Shown here: piece by piece, positions 40,760 through 49,514 of the stretch
Layout of the letters: the number at the start of each line of letters is the position of its first letter
Position numbering within the stretch: the first letter of the stretch is position 1
NCBI RefSeq assembly: GCF_001969385.1
Contig: NZ_CP014796.1
Span: 1,319,501 to 1,383,500 of the forward strand
Length of the DNA: 64,000 nucleotides
Direction of reading: 5' to 3'
From: Salipiger profundus
GTDB lineage: Bacteria > Pseudomonadota > Alphaproteobacteria > Rhodobacterales > Rhodobacteraceae
Position numbers and translations under genes: made by a program
Notes under the pieces: generated by a model
The model's input: only the letters and a program-made list of their open reading frames with translations
Told to the model about the DNA's origin: nothing
The model's database searches: none

Positions 40760-42292
40760 ATGCGCGGTCCGCACAATCTCTGGCGCCTGATCCGCACCGG
40801 CGCAACGCTCGAGCGCACCGGCGCCATGGGTGTCGTTCTCGACGCCTTCGACGCGCCGCGCCCGATCCGCATTGCCTTCCGAACGCTGGTGTGGCCGTTC
40901 AAGCGGCTCGGCATCGAGGGCGATGCCTCGATGCCGCCCGCCACGCGCGCGCTCTCCGCGCTGGGGCCGGCCTACATCAAGTTCGGGCAGATCCTTTCGA
41001 CCCGGCCCGACGTGGTCGGGGTCGACATCGCGAACCAGCTGCGTGTGCTTCAGGACAAGCTGCCGCCCTTCGGCGTCGAGCAGGCCCGTGCCCAGATCGA
41101 GGCCGAGCTTGGCGTGCCGCTCGACGAGTGCTTCTCGGAGTTCAGCGAACCCGTCGCAGCAGCGTCCATCGCGCAGGTGCACAAGGCCCGGCGCGCGGAT
41201 ACCGGCGAGACGGTTGCGGTCAAGGTCCTGCGCCCGGGGATCGAACGGGCCTTCCGCACCGACATCGACGCCTTTTACTTCGCCGCCGACGTGATCGAGA
41301 CGCTTTCGCCGGCGTCGCGTCGCCTGCGCCCGCGCGACGTCATCACCCATTTCGAAAGCGTCGTCATGGGGGAGCTCGACCTCCGGCTCGAATCCGCATC
41401 GGCAAGCCAGTACGCCGCGAACACCGAGGACGACGAGGGCTTCCAGCTGCCGCGCATCGTTTGGGGGCTTTCGGGCCGTCGCGTGATGACGATGAGCTGG
41501 GCCGAGGGCGCCCCGCTGGGCGACAACGATGCCATCGACGCAGCTGGCCATGACAGGGTCCTGCTCAGCGAGCGGGTGCTGCAGCTGTTCCTGAACCATG
41601 CGCTGCGCGACGGCTTCTTCCACGCCGATATGCACCAGGGCAATCTCAAGGTCGCGCCGAACGGCGACATCATCGCGTATGATTTTGGCATCATGGGCCA
41701 TATCGACGAATACACGCGCCGCGTTTACGCCGAGATTCTCTATGGATTCATTCGTCGTGACTACAAGCGCGTCGCAGAGGTGCATTTCGAGGCAGGCTAC
41801 GTCCCGGCCGACCGAGACGTCGACGAGTTCGCGCGGGCCCTGCGCGCCGTCGGCGAACCGATCTTCGGCATGGATGCGACGCGGATCTCGATGGCACGGC
41901 TGTTGTCCTACCTCTTCGAGGTGACGGAACGCTTCGGGATGCAGACGCGGACCGAGTTGATCCTGCTGCAACGCACCATGGTGGTCGTCGAGGGCGTCGC
42001 GCGCTCTCTCAATCCGCACATGAACATCTGGAACGTCGCCAAGCCCGTGGTGGAAGATTACATCAAGACCTCGATCGGGCCGCGCGCGGCGATCCGCGAC
42101 CTCGTCCAGACCGCACAGGTGCTCGGTCGCTTTGGCCCCCGACTGCCCGGCCTCGTCGAAGCCGCCCTGATCCAGCAATCGGACGGGGTGTTCAATTTCA
42201 AGCCAAGCCCTTGGCCCACAAGGATTCTCTGGGGAAGCCTCGGGGCGCTTGTCGGCGTGGCGATCACAGTGGCGTGGCACCTCTGGAGCTGA
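40760..42292 (+). CDS. ubiB: Ubiquinone biosynthesis regulatory kinase-like protein
   Basis: 510 residues. Atypical kinase (ABC1/ADCK) motifs: YIKFGQILSTRPDV (KxGQ), VAAASIAQVHKA (Ala-rich loop), VAVKVLRPGI, GFFHADMHQGNL and IAYDFGIMGHI. A C-terminal TM segment (LWGSLGALVGVAITVAWHLW) anchors it in the membrane. ATG at 40760. ubiE-ubiB form a ubiquinone pair. Confidence 0.95.
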   Translation: MRGPHNLWRLIRTGATLERTGAMGVVLDAFDAPRPIRIAFRTLVWPFKRLGIEGDASMPPATRALSALGPAYIKFGQILSTRPDVVGVDIANQLRVLQDKLPPFGVEQARAQIEAELGVPLDECFSEFSEPVAAASIAQVHKARRADTGETVAVKVLRPGIERAFRTDIDAFYFAADVIETLSPASRRLRPRDVITHFESVVMGELDLRLESASASQYAANTEDDEGFQLPRIVWGLSGRRVMTMSWAEGAPLGDNDAIDAAGHDRVLLSERVLQLFLNHALRDGFFHADMHQGNLKVAPNGDIIAYDFGIMGHIDEYTRRVYAEILYGFIRRDYKRVAEVHFEAGYVPADRDVDEFARALRAVGEPIFGMDATRISMARLLSYLFEVTERFGMQTRTELILLQRTMVVVEGVARSLNPHMNIWNVAKPVVEDYIKTSIGPRAAIRDLVQTAQVLGRFGPRLPGLVEAALIQQSDGVFNFKPSPWPTRILWGSLGALVGVAITVAWHLWS

Positions 42293-42314
42293 AAGGCCAT
42301 CGGATGCGCGGGTG

Positions 42315-42335
42315 AAGGGGCCATGTGCCCTTTTT
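42315..42335 (+). terminator. Probable weak terminator after ubiB
   Basis: AAGGGGC-CATGT-GCCCTT forms a short stem with one bulged G, followed by TTTTT. It separates ubiB from the convergent flgD gene. Confidence 0.45.
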
Positions 42336-42383
42336 CATTCTCTCGTCCGCACGTTCGACTATAGCGATACGCTGGGATAGCAC

Positions 42384-43070
42384 TCACTCTGTCGAGCCAG
42401 AGCGCAGAGCTGTCACGTCGAGCGAGTTGACCTCGGTGCCGTCGGACAAGGTCAGCAGGATCGCGTCGCCTTGTTGACGGACTTCGAGGATCGGGTTGTA
42501 GGCCTGCACGTTGTCAGTACCTGAAAGTTCGCCGCCGATATAACTCTCGACGGTGAAAGCATAGATACCATCCGGGACGGTTGCTCCATCGCCATCCGTG
42601 CCAGCCCAAGAGACGACCGTCTGCGACATGTCCAACGGCATCGTTCGCACGACATTGCCCTCGGCGTCACGCACGACCAGCTTGGCGCTCTCGGCACCGT
42701 CTGCAAACGCTGGCCTGAGCGTGATCGGCGCGCCATTAAACCGGACGGGCGCCTCGGCGAGCGCCTCGTTTCCGATCCAGGACGCCATCGCCTGAAACGC
42801 ATTGTCCGTAATCTTTGTCGTCATGTCCTTGAGCAGATCATTGGTCAGCACCTGTTGCTCCACAGAAGAGAACATCGCGAGCTGGGACGCGTATTCGCCC
42901 GCGTCCACGGGGTTGAGAGGATCCTGATTTTCCATCTGAGTGGTCAGCATCTTGAGAAATGTCTCGAAATCCGCGCTGATGATCGAACCACTTCGGGTTT
43001 CGGTGTCATTGCCCGCCCCCTGCGCCGAAGGCTGGCCGGTTGACTGTGGTGGAATTGATCCGGTTTCCAT
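42384..43070 (-). CDS. flgD: Flagellar hook capping/assembly protein FlgD
   Basis: 228 residues. The N-terminal FlgD signature DFETFLKMLTTQMENQDPLNPVD and SQLAMFSSVEQQVLTNDLL is followed by the C-terminal FlgD Ig/Tudor-like region (LVVRDAEGNVVRTMPL, WAGTDGDGATVPDGIYAFTV). It caps the growing hook. It directly follows fliK (11-nt gap), as in other clusters. Confidence 0.95.
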   Translation of the reverse strand: METGSIPPQSTGQPSAQGAGNDTETRSGSIISADFETFLKMLTTQMENQDPLNPVDAGEYASQLAMFSSVEQQVLTNDLLKDMTTKITDNAFQAMASWIGNEALAEAPVRFNGAPITLRPAFADGAESAKLVVRDAEGNVVRTMPLDMSQTVVSWAGTDGDGATVPDGIYAFTVESYIGGELSGTDNVQAYNPILEVRQQGDAILLTLSDGTEVNSLDVTALRSGSTE

Positions 43071-43081
43071 TAAGGTTCTCC

Positions 43082-46000
43082 CTAGATTCGGATATCGAGA
43101 CCGGGCGCCGAGACACCAAGCGGTTCCAAGGATGCGCTCGGCGGCTCCTGCGAAATATCCCCGCCATCGTCCCGCAGGTTTGCAGCGCTGCCACTGTCTC
43201 GCTGCTCGGTCGGGCTGTCGTCGAAACTGAAACTAGACGATTCATATCCGAGATCGCTCAGTGTCCGGGCAAGTTGGTCGATATTGCGCCGCAAAAGGTC
43301 GAGCGTTTCGGTCCGCTCTGCCGAGATGTTGAGAATAAGCCCGTGCTCACCATGCGTCATGCGGAACCGCAGATGGCCGAGCTCTTCCGGTCTGAGCTTC
43401 AACTCAACGACCTCTTCTTCGCCTCTATCCACCTGCGGCAGTACCTCGGACAACTGGCGAATAAGGGAGGCACTCTGACCACTGCGCACTTGAGACGAAG
43501 ACGTTTGATTCGCCATGGATCCCGCGGAGGGTGACGGTAAATCGCCTTGAACTGGAGTGCCCTGGACTCGGAAGTCGGTTTCCTCTTCCATCGAGAGCCC
43601 AAGAGATGAAAGAGCGGATGCTCCCGCTTCAGCCGAAGCCAGACCACCTTGACTACTTCCAGCGGACTTGGGGTTTGCCGAATATTGCGAAGAAGATGCC
43701 ATCGGCTCCGTAGCGTCTTTCGCCTGAGCTCGGGGCTCCTGCCTTTCCGAACCATCGTTCTGGACGGACCTAGGTGACCTGGCCGCTCGTCCTTCGTACC
43801 CGATGTTGCCACTCAACAATCTAGGCCCATCCTCCGCCTGACCTGCAACACCTTCATCGGCCCGAACTGCTTTTCGGTACTGATCCGAAACGGGTCTGGA
43901 ATAATCCTCTCCCGCTCGACCCTCGCTCTGTTGTGAATAGCGCACGGATTCTTCAGTATCGGCTGATGGAAACTTGGGGAGCGCGCGCCGAACCTCGACG
44001 GCGAAGCCCGCGCCCTTCGTATTCCCGAAGAATTGGATATCGGTGACCGCACCTTTCGTATCCTGCGCGCTTCCATCTGAACGCATGATCCTGTTGAAAC
44101 TCTCGCCACCATGCTCATTGCTCAGGTTTCGTGAGAGTTCGCGGTCAGGTATGGCTTTCTGCTCGTCCGCTCGCAGAGGTTTAACGAATGTCGAGAGCTC
44201 TGGCTCTGGGGCTTCTTTGGCCGGAAAACCGGTTCCCACGAGCCGCTCTCGTAGCTTGACCTCGACATTCTCCGACCCTCTCCCTTCGCGCACCAAAACC
44301 GACTGCCCGATCTCGTTGTCAATGATACCGGTATGCTCCTTTAGGTCGGCGCTTCGAGTGTCACTGCCCAAGCCTACGGGCCACAAGGATCCTTTGCCCA
44401 TCGCGGGCTTCTCGACTACCTGAGGCATTGCCGAACTATCGAGTTGAAGCGACCGGGAGAATTCCAGTGTATCACTCGATTGAGGGAATATGAGCGGTTT
44501 TTTTGGGGATCTGGCCGCATATGTCATGCCTACAAAATCTGGCTGTTCGGGAAGTATTGGGGACCTCCTCGCCTTGGGTCCAGTAGTAGCGAAGATGTAG
44601 TTATTTTCTGCTCCAATTGACCCAGACGCAAAATTCACACGCCCTTCATTTTCTGAAATGGATGCAGGATTATGCAGTTGAGATGGGTTTGCAGAGTTGT
44701 AGTATTTCTGCGTCTTCTCACTGACCTTCGCGATCAGCTCTTCTTGAGTTTTTGACTCAATGTAATCACCCTTACCCTGTGCCATATATGGTGAAGAAGC
44801 TATGTCATAACCTCCTTCCTGCGGCCTTACCTGAACAGCAGCTTCTACTGTCTGGGACGTCAATGACTGGACTGAATTAGGCGGTCTCCTCTTGGTAGAA
44901 AACTCACCCGGATTATTCCCATACTTTATTTCTGGACCCACTGAATTCATTTCAAAATTAATAGTTCTATTTCTGACTCTTGATCGCAGCGTTCCTCGCA
45001 ACTGACTGTGTTCCTCAGTGGAAAAATCAGGATTCGGAGTAGGCTCCGCTCTGCCTGAGGGGAGGGCGTGTTCCTTAAATTTCATTTCTTGCGGGTTCGT
45101 TGCGTTCAGCCTCTTTATCGAGACCAAAGGCTCCGTTCTCTCGGAGGCACGTGTTTCAAAGCCGGCGCGCGTAATGGCATCAGCGGTTGACTTATACATT
45201 TTTGCTTCAGAATGAACGGGGTAACGATGTTCGATGGGCTTCAGTTCGTGAATACTTTCCCTCGCTTGGTCGTGCGGTGGATTCCTCAAAGTCCGGTGCT
45301 CCAAATGATGCCCAGACAGAGGCGTCCGAGGTCCTGCGTTTCCTTCGGGCACTATCAGCCGTCGGCGGGATGAGCGCTCGACTTCGTCCCTAGGAACGTT
45401 GCCACTTGCCATCGAGTCGGCAGCGCTCGTCGCCCGCTCCTCCCCTCCAAGTGTCATGTCGCGATCGGATCCGACCGCGAGCGAGACGGAAAATTTCCGA
45501 GCCGCATCTTCCGTCAAAGCAGTGTCATGGGCGCGGTATTCGCGAAACGTTCCAAGGTAAGGGTTACCAGAAAAAGGAATCGAAACCGGAGACCTCTCGC
45601 CAGACCAGTTTTCGGCAGTCGCAGCTACAGCGCCCCCGCCAGTAGCGGTAACATGCATCACCGTAGCTGCCGGGGAATAACGCATGTCAGTCTTCGAGCC
45701 GACTGACCGTTTTGCGCTGGCGGCAATGTCTGTGCCACGGCTCGATATCGCTTTCGATGGTATAGCTGCCTTCCCTGCAAAGGTCTGAGTGGCAGCCTGC
45801 ATATCGTCGGATTGGCCGACAAATGTTCTTGAAACATCGTCACGTAGCATTTTCCCTGGTCGTGTCGGCAACTCTTCCAGTCGAATCTTCAAGGCGCTTT
45901 GATCCGATAAGACACCCTTAGCAACGCTATCGCCCTGAGAGGGCGCGTTGCGAGATTCTATCCTTCCCCCTCGCGGCGCATCCAGCGAAACAAGCGTCGA

Positions 46001-46408
46001 AACTTGCTCAAGTTCCTTGCTGGTTCCGTCAGACGCCGACGAAACTTCTCCGTCTTTGGGAGCCGATTCCAAAGCACCCCCGGTGGCGTTGATTTCGTCT
46101 TCACCCGCAAGGGGCTCTTGGGCGCTGATCGTCCGAGACCGATCCGACACATTTTCCGCGCTCCATCCGGACATTACTTCGTCGTCCGCTTCAAGCAGTT
46201 CCTTGCTCGTCAGTCCTGATGCGGCATCGGCTTCCGAGGTCTCAGGCAGCTGGTCAATGACATCATTCTGACCTGAAACGGAATTTTCCTCGGACAGCTC
46301 ATCAAACACATCGCCGAACGTGATCGTCAATGCTTCTGTTTGGGTATCTCCGTCCTTGTCCCTCGCAAGAAACGAGCTGCCGAGAAATTCGCTCAGTTGG
46401 CTAAGCAT
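43082..46408 (-). CDS. fliK: Flagellar hook-length control protein FliK, unusually large
   Basis: 1108 residues, about twice the usual size. Only the C-terminal hook-length domain is well conserved (RGEEEVVELKLRPEELGHLR, LILNISAERTETLDLLRRNI). The rest is Ser/Glu/Arg-rich, low-complexity and probably disordered. GC content falls sharply within about 44460-45240 compared with both flanks. ATG at 46408 has GGAG 5 nt upstream. The N-terminal export/ruler region would be secreted and measure the hook. Divergent from flgJ. Confidence 0.88.
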   Translation of the reverse strand: MLSQLSEFLGSSFLARDKDGDTQTEALTITFGDVFDELSEENSVSGQNDVIDQLPETSEADAASGLTSKELLEADDEVMSGWSAENVSDRSRTISAQEPLAGEDEINATGGALESAPKDGEVSSASDGTSKELEQVSTLVSLDAPRGGRIESRNAPSQGDSVAKGVLSDQSALKIRLEELPTRPGKMLRDDVSRTFVGQSDDMQAATQTFAGKAAIPSKAISSRGTDIAASAKRSVGSKTDMRYSPAATVMHVTATGGGAVAATAENWSGERSPVSIPFSGNPYLGTFREYRAHDTALTEDAARKFSVSLAVGSDRDMTLGGEERATSAADSMASGNVPRDEVERSSRRRLIVPEGNAGPRTPLSGHHLEHRTLRNPPHDQARESIHELKPIEHRYPVHSEAKMYKSTADAITRAGFETRASERTEPLVSIKRLNATNPQEMKFKEHALPSGRAEPTPNPDFSTEEHSQLRGTLRSRVRNRTINFEMNSVGPEIKYGNNPGEFSTKRRPPNSVQSLTSQTVEAAVQVRPQEGGYDIASSPYMAQGKGDYIESKTQEELIAKVSEKTQKYYNSANPSQLHNPASISENEGRVNFASGSIGAENNYIFATTGPKARRSPILPEQPDFVGMTYAARSPKKPLIFPQSSDTLEFSRSLQLDSSAMPQVVEKPAMGKGSLWPVGLGSDTRSADLKEHTGIIDNEIGQSVLVREGRGSENVEVKLRERLVGTGFPAKEAPEPELSTFVKPLRADEQKAIPDRELSRNLSNEHGGESFNRIMRSDGSAQDTKGAVTDIQFFGNTKGAGFAVEVRRALPKFPSADTEESVRYSQQSEGRAGEDYSRPVSDQYRKAVRADEGVAGQAEDGPRLLSGNIGYEGRAARSPRSVQNDGSERQEPRAQAKDATEPMASSSQYSANPKSAGSSQGGLASAEAGASALSSLGLSMEEETDFRVQGTPVQGDLPSPSAGSMANQTSSSQVRSGQSASLIRQLSEVLPQVDRGEEEVVELKLRPEELGHLRFRMTHGEHGLILNISAERTETLDLLRRNIDQLARTLSDLGYESSSFSFDDSPTEQRDSGSAANLRDDGGDISQEPPSASLEPLGVSAPGLDIRI

Positions 46409-46518
46409 GATGACTCCGGAATTCTTCCTTTGATCGCAACTTAGACCCAACTTCCTTACCGGTTCTTTACACAGCTACGCTTCAATCGACCTGGATAGAT
46501 CGAATTGGAGACACTCGA

Positions 46519-46779
46519 ATGAAGATTGCAGCTACTCCACCGCCGGGCCACACGAGCCCCCTGCAGAAGGCGGCGATTCAACTTGAAGCGGCCTTCCTCG
46601 CAGAACTTCTCAAATCCGCCGGCGTTGGAGAAAGCCGGGACAGTTTCGGTGGCGGTATCGGTGAAGATCAATTCGCCTCTTTTCTGCGACAGCAACACGC
46701 CGGGTCACTTGCCCAAGCCGGCGGGATCGGACTTGCCGAATCGATCTTCAACGCGCTGAAGGAGCGCCCCGATGGTTGA
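46519..46779 (+). CDS. flgJ: Rod-binding protein (FlgJ N-domain type, also called CheL)
   Basis: 86 residues, matching the rod-binding domain only (AAIQLEAAFLAELLKSAGVG, FASFLRQQHAGSLAQAGGIG LAESIF). The muramidase half of enterobacterial FlgJ is absent, as is usual in alphaproteobacteria. It overlaps the next gene by 8 nt. Confidence 0.85.
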   Translation: MKIAATPPPGHTSPLQKAAIQLEAAFLAELLKSAGVGESRDSFGGGIGEDQFASFLRQQHAGSLAQAGGIGLAESIFNALKERPDG

Positions 46780-47137
46780 TGCGCCGCCAAGTCCGAACGA
46801 ACTGCTCCAAACCTTGAGCGTGCTACTGGATCGGGAGCGCGAGGCCCTTCTAGAAGGAGAGCTCGCCACGATTCCAGAAATCATGGCCGAAAAGTCTAGG
46901 CTCATAGATAGCCTGGCCGGGGTCGAGATCGATCGGATCGAAGCGGTGCGTCCGCTTCATCTCAAGCTTCGCCGCAACCAGGCGCTTTTCGATCAGTCCC
47001 TTGCCGGTATTCGCAGCGTCGCCAAGCGGCTCGGTGGTCTGCGCGATGCCGGCAAGCTGATGGAAGTCTATGACGTAACCGGTCGACGGGCCCGGATCGG
47101 TTCCGCGGAAAAGGGACGCCTGGAGCGCAGGGCATGA
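46772..47137 (+). CDS. FlgN-like flagellar export chaperone
   Basis: 121 residues, helical. LLQTLSVLLDREREALLEGE, MAEKSRLIDSLAGVE, the Asn in LRRNQALFDQ and a C-terminal YDVTGRRARIG follow the FlgN pattern (hook-junction protein chaperone). Assigned by pattern and position; similarity is weak. Overlaps flgJ, suggesting coupled translation. Confidence 0.6.
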   Translation: MVDAPPSPNELLQTLSVLLDREREALLEGELATIPEIMAEKSRLIDSLAGVEIDRIEAVRPLHLKLRRNQALFDQSLAGIRSVAKRLGGLRDAGKLMEVYDVTGRRARIGSAEKGRLERRA

Positions 47138-47177
47138 AAGGATTTGAACCAAATCAGCCCAAACCCGGCCAGTCGAC

Positions 47178-47192
47178 TTAGCGCGACGTTAG
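47178..47192. promoter_or_regulatory. CtrA-box-like site upstream of flagellin
   Basis: TTAG-N7-TTAG, each half one base from the CtrA half-site TTAA in the TTAA-N7-TTAA consensus. It lies 149 nt before the flagellin ATG. CtrA controls motility in Rhodobacterales. Confidence 0.35.
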
Positions 47193-47341
47193 GATTTCTG
47201 GGGGCATGTTCTGCCATGCACCCGGACAGGGTGGCGCAGGGGTCAACACCCGATCTGCATTCGTCAGAAAGACGTTCAGTACGCCGGTTCCGGCAAACGA
47301 AACGCGGCGCAAAGCGCCGACCGACTTCAAGGACGAATTCC

Positions 47342-48652
47342 ATGTCAAGCATCCTGACGAACAACGGCGCCATGGTGGCGCTTCAGACCCTCAAATCCAT
47401 CAACGGAAACCTCGCAACTACGCAGAGCGAGATCTCGACCGGCAAATCGGTGTCCAGCGCCAAGGACAACGCCGCCGTCTGGGCCATCGCCAAAACGATG
47501 GAAGCCGACGTGAAGGGCTTCACCGGCATCACCGACAGCCTCAACCTCGGACAGTCGACCGTCGCCGTCGCACGCTCCGCAGCAGAAACGGTGACGGAGC
47601 TGCTGACCGACATCAAGGGCAAGATCGTCAGCGCCCAGGAAGAGAACGTCGACCGCGCCAAGATCCAGACCGACATCGACGCCCTTCGCGACCAGATCGG
47701 TGCCGTCGTGGGTGCTGCCCAGTTCAATGGCCTGAATCTCCTTTCGAACACCGATACGACCGAGGGTTCCGGGGGCATCAACGTTCTTGCTTCGCTCGAC
47801 CGTTCGTCCAGCGGCGTGACCGCAAGCGACATCCGCGTTGCCAAACAAGATCTTGGCACGGGGGCAGAAGACTGGTCGGTGGGCACCGAACTCGCGGCCG
47901 GCAACGTTGCAGCTACGGCAATCAGCGGCGGTATCGACAACGCGACCGCGGTCAATCTCGTGAACAACACCACAACCCTGGTGATCGACACGGCCACTGC
48001 TGGCACCGGCGTCCACATCGAGATCGCAGCTGGCACCGCCACCAACGGTCTCGACGGCATGAATGGCACGGACTACGAGCTCGGCTACATCGCGCGCGAT
48101 GGTGACACCCAGGAAGACGTCGCAAATGCCATCGCAACGGCCTTCAACGACAAGGTCCAGGGCCTCAAGGATGCCGGGACGCTTGCAAGCACATCGACGC
48201 TCGGGGCCGCCGTGACGACCGCTGCAGATGGCGTCGCGACGATCACCTTCACGTCGCACAGCACGTCGACCGGCGCGGACGATACGATCTCGCTTCAGGC
48301 ATTCCAGACCAACGGCGCGCAAATCGGGGGACGCCTGGAGGCACTGAACGACATCGACGTGACCACGCAAAGTGGTGTCGATACCGCTCTGACCGACATT
48401 GAGGGCCTGCTGCAGACGGCCGTCGACTCGGCCTCCGCCTTCGGTTCGGTTCAAGGTCGGATCGAGACCCAGACCGACTTCATTACGAGCCTCACCGACT
48501 CGCTGAAGTCCGGCATCGGCACCCTCGTCGATGCCGACATGGAAGAAGCCTCGGCCCGCCTTCAGGCTCTTCAGGTCCAGCAGCAGCTGGGTGTTCAGGC
48601 CCTTTCGATCGCCAACCAGGCACCGCAGCAGCTTCTGTCGCTGTTCCGCTAA
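47342..48652 (+). CDS. fliC: Flagellin
   Basis: 436 residues. Conserved N-terminal D0/D1 (ILTNNGAMVALQTLKSINGN, STGKSVSSAKDNAAVWAIAK) and C-terminal D0/D1 (LVDADMEEASARLQALQVQQ, LSIANQAPQQLLSLFR) flank a variable middle. It is of the alphaproteobacterial type whose translation is controlled by FlaF and FlbT, encoded immediately downstream. AAGGA is 10 nt before the ATG. A strong hairpin follows the stop. Confidence 0.95.
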   Translation: MSSILTNNGAMVALQTLKSINGNLATTQSEISTGKSVSSAKDNAAVWAIAKTMEADVKGFTGITDSLNLGQSTVAVARSAAETVTELLTDIKGKIVSAQEENVDRAKIQTDIDALRDQIGAVVGAAQFNGLNLLSNTDTTEGSGGINVLASLDRSSSGVTASDIRVAKQDLGTGAEDWSVGTELAAGNVAATAISGGIDNATAVNLVNNTTTLVIDTATAGTGVHIEIAAGTATNGLDGMNGTDYELGYIARDGDTQEDVANAIATAFNDKVQGLKDAGTLASTSTLGAAVTTAADGVATITFTSHSTSTGADDTISLQAFQTNGAQIGGRLEALNDIDVTTQSGVDTALTDIEGLLQTAVDSASAFGSVQGRIETQTDFITSLTDSLKSGIGTLVDADMEEASARLQALQVQQQLGVQALSIANQAPQQLLSLFR

Positions 48653-48663
48653 AGGCAGAACGT

Positions 48664-48688
48664 CGGAGGTCGGCTCGTCCGGCCTCCG
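48664..48688 (+). other. Strong hairpin between flagellin and flaF
   Basis: CGGAGGTCGG (48664-48673) pairs with CCGGCCTCCG (48679-48688) over 10 positions including one U-G wobble, loop CTCGT. There is no U-tract, so it is more likely an mRNA-stabilising or attenuating element that separates abundant flagellin message from flaF/flbT. Confidence 0.5.
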
Positions 48689-48735
48689 GTACCCTGATCC
48701 GTTACCCCCTAGAAACAGAGTCAGAAGGTTCTGCC

Positions 48736-49113
48736 GTGAACGCCCAGACCTTGGCGCAGCGCGCCTACGCAGGAAACGCTCTCAGCACACGCACCGATCG
48801 GTCCATAGAGTACGAACTCTTCGCGCGTGTGACACATCGCATCAAGGCCGCCGCCGAGGCTGGCCCCAATGCCTACCCAAGGCTTGTCGAAGCCCTGCAC
48901 GAAAATCGCAAGCTTTGGACCATGCTTGCAATCGACGTAGCTGATTCAGGCAACAAGCTTCCGCCTGAACTTCGTGCCCAGATCTTCTACTTGGCCGAGT
49001 TCACACAAGAGCACACCGGCAAGTTGCTTGCCCGCAAGGCACGCCTCGCGCCACTGCTCGAAATCAACGCTGCCGTCATGCGTGGCCTCAGCGGTGGAAG
49101 GGCCAAGAGATGA
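48736..49113 (+). CDS. flaF: Flagellar biosynthesis regulator FlaF
   Basis: 125 residues, starting at GTG 48736 with AGAAGG upstream. Typical blocks: AQRAYAGNALSTRTDRSIEY and RKLWTMLAIDVADSGNKLPP. FlaF works with FlbT to control flagellin synthesis and secretion in Caulobacter-type systems. Overlaps flbT by 4 nt. Confidence 0.92.
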   Translation: MNAQTLAQRAYAGNALSTRTDRSIEYELFARVTHRIKAAAEAGPNAYPRLVEALHENRKLWTMLAIDVADSGNKLPPELRAQIFYLAEFTQEHTGKLLARKARLAPLLEINAAVMRGLSGGRAKR

Positions 49114-49514
49114 GCGGCCTCGTCCTCAAGCTCGGGCCCCGCGAAAGGGTTCTCATCAACGGAGCCGTCATCGAAAATGGTGATCGGCGGACCCGTCTTT
49201 CGATCACGACTCCGGACGTGAACATCTTGCGGCTCCGAGACGCGATCCACCCAGACGAGGCCAACACCCCCGTGAGACGGCTGTGCTATGCGGTCCAACT
49301 TGTCCTAACGGGTGACCGTGCGGCAGCCGAGACGAGGCGCCAATTGCTGCGCAATATCGAAGAACTGAGCCGCATCCTCACGGATCACGACAGTCGCAGG
49401 CTACTTGCGGAAGCGACGGGTGCCCTGCTCGATAGTCAGTTCTATCAATGCCTCAAGGCGCTCCGCGCCCTAATCCCACGAGAGGATCGGCTTCTTGCCG
49501 CGTCACGATCATGA
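49110..49514 (+). CDS. flbT: Flagellin mRNA translation regulator FlbT
   Basis: 134 residues. LVLKLGPRERVLINGAVIEN and the C-terminal LLDSQFYQCLKALRALIPRE are the FlbT signature. FlbT binds the flagellin 5' UTR in Caulobacter. Overlaps flaF and the DUF1217 gene by 4 nt each. Confidence 0.93.
   Translation: MSGLVLKLGPRERVLINGAVIENGDRRTRLSITTPDVNILRLRDAIHPDEANTPVRRLCYAVQLVLTGDRAAAETRRQLLRNIEELSRILTDHDSRRLLAEATGALLDSQFYQCLKALRALIPREDRLLAASRS

Noticed and set aside
47192..47225. Sigma54-type promoter before flagellin (GG-N10-GC)
   Set aside because: Only the core dinucleotides match; TGGCAC and TTGC elements are poor.
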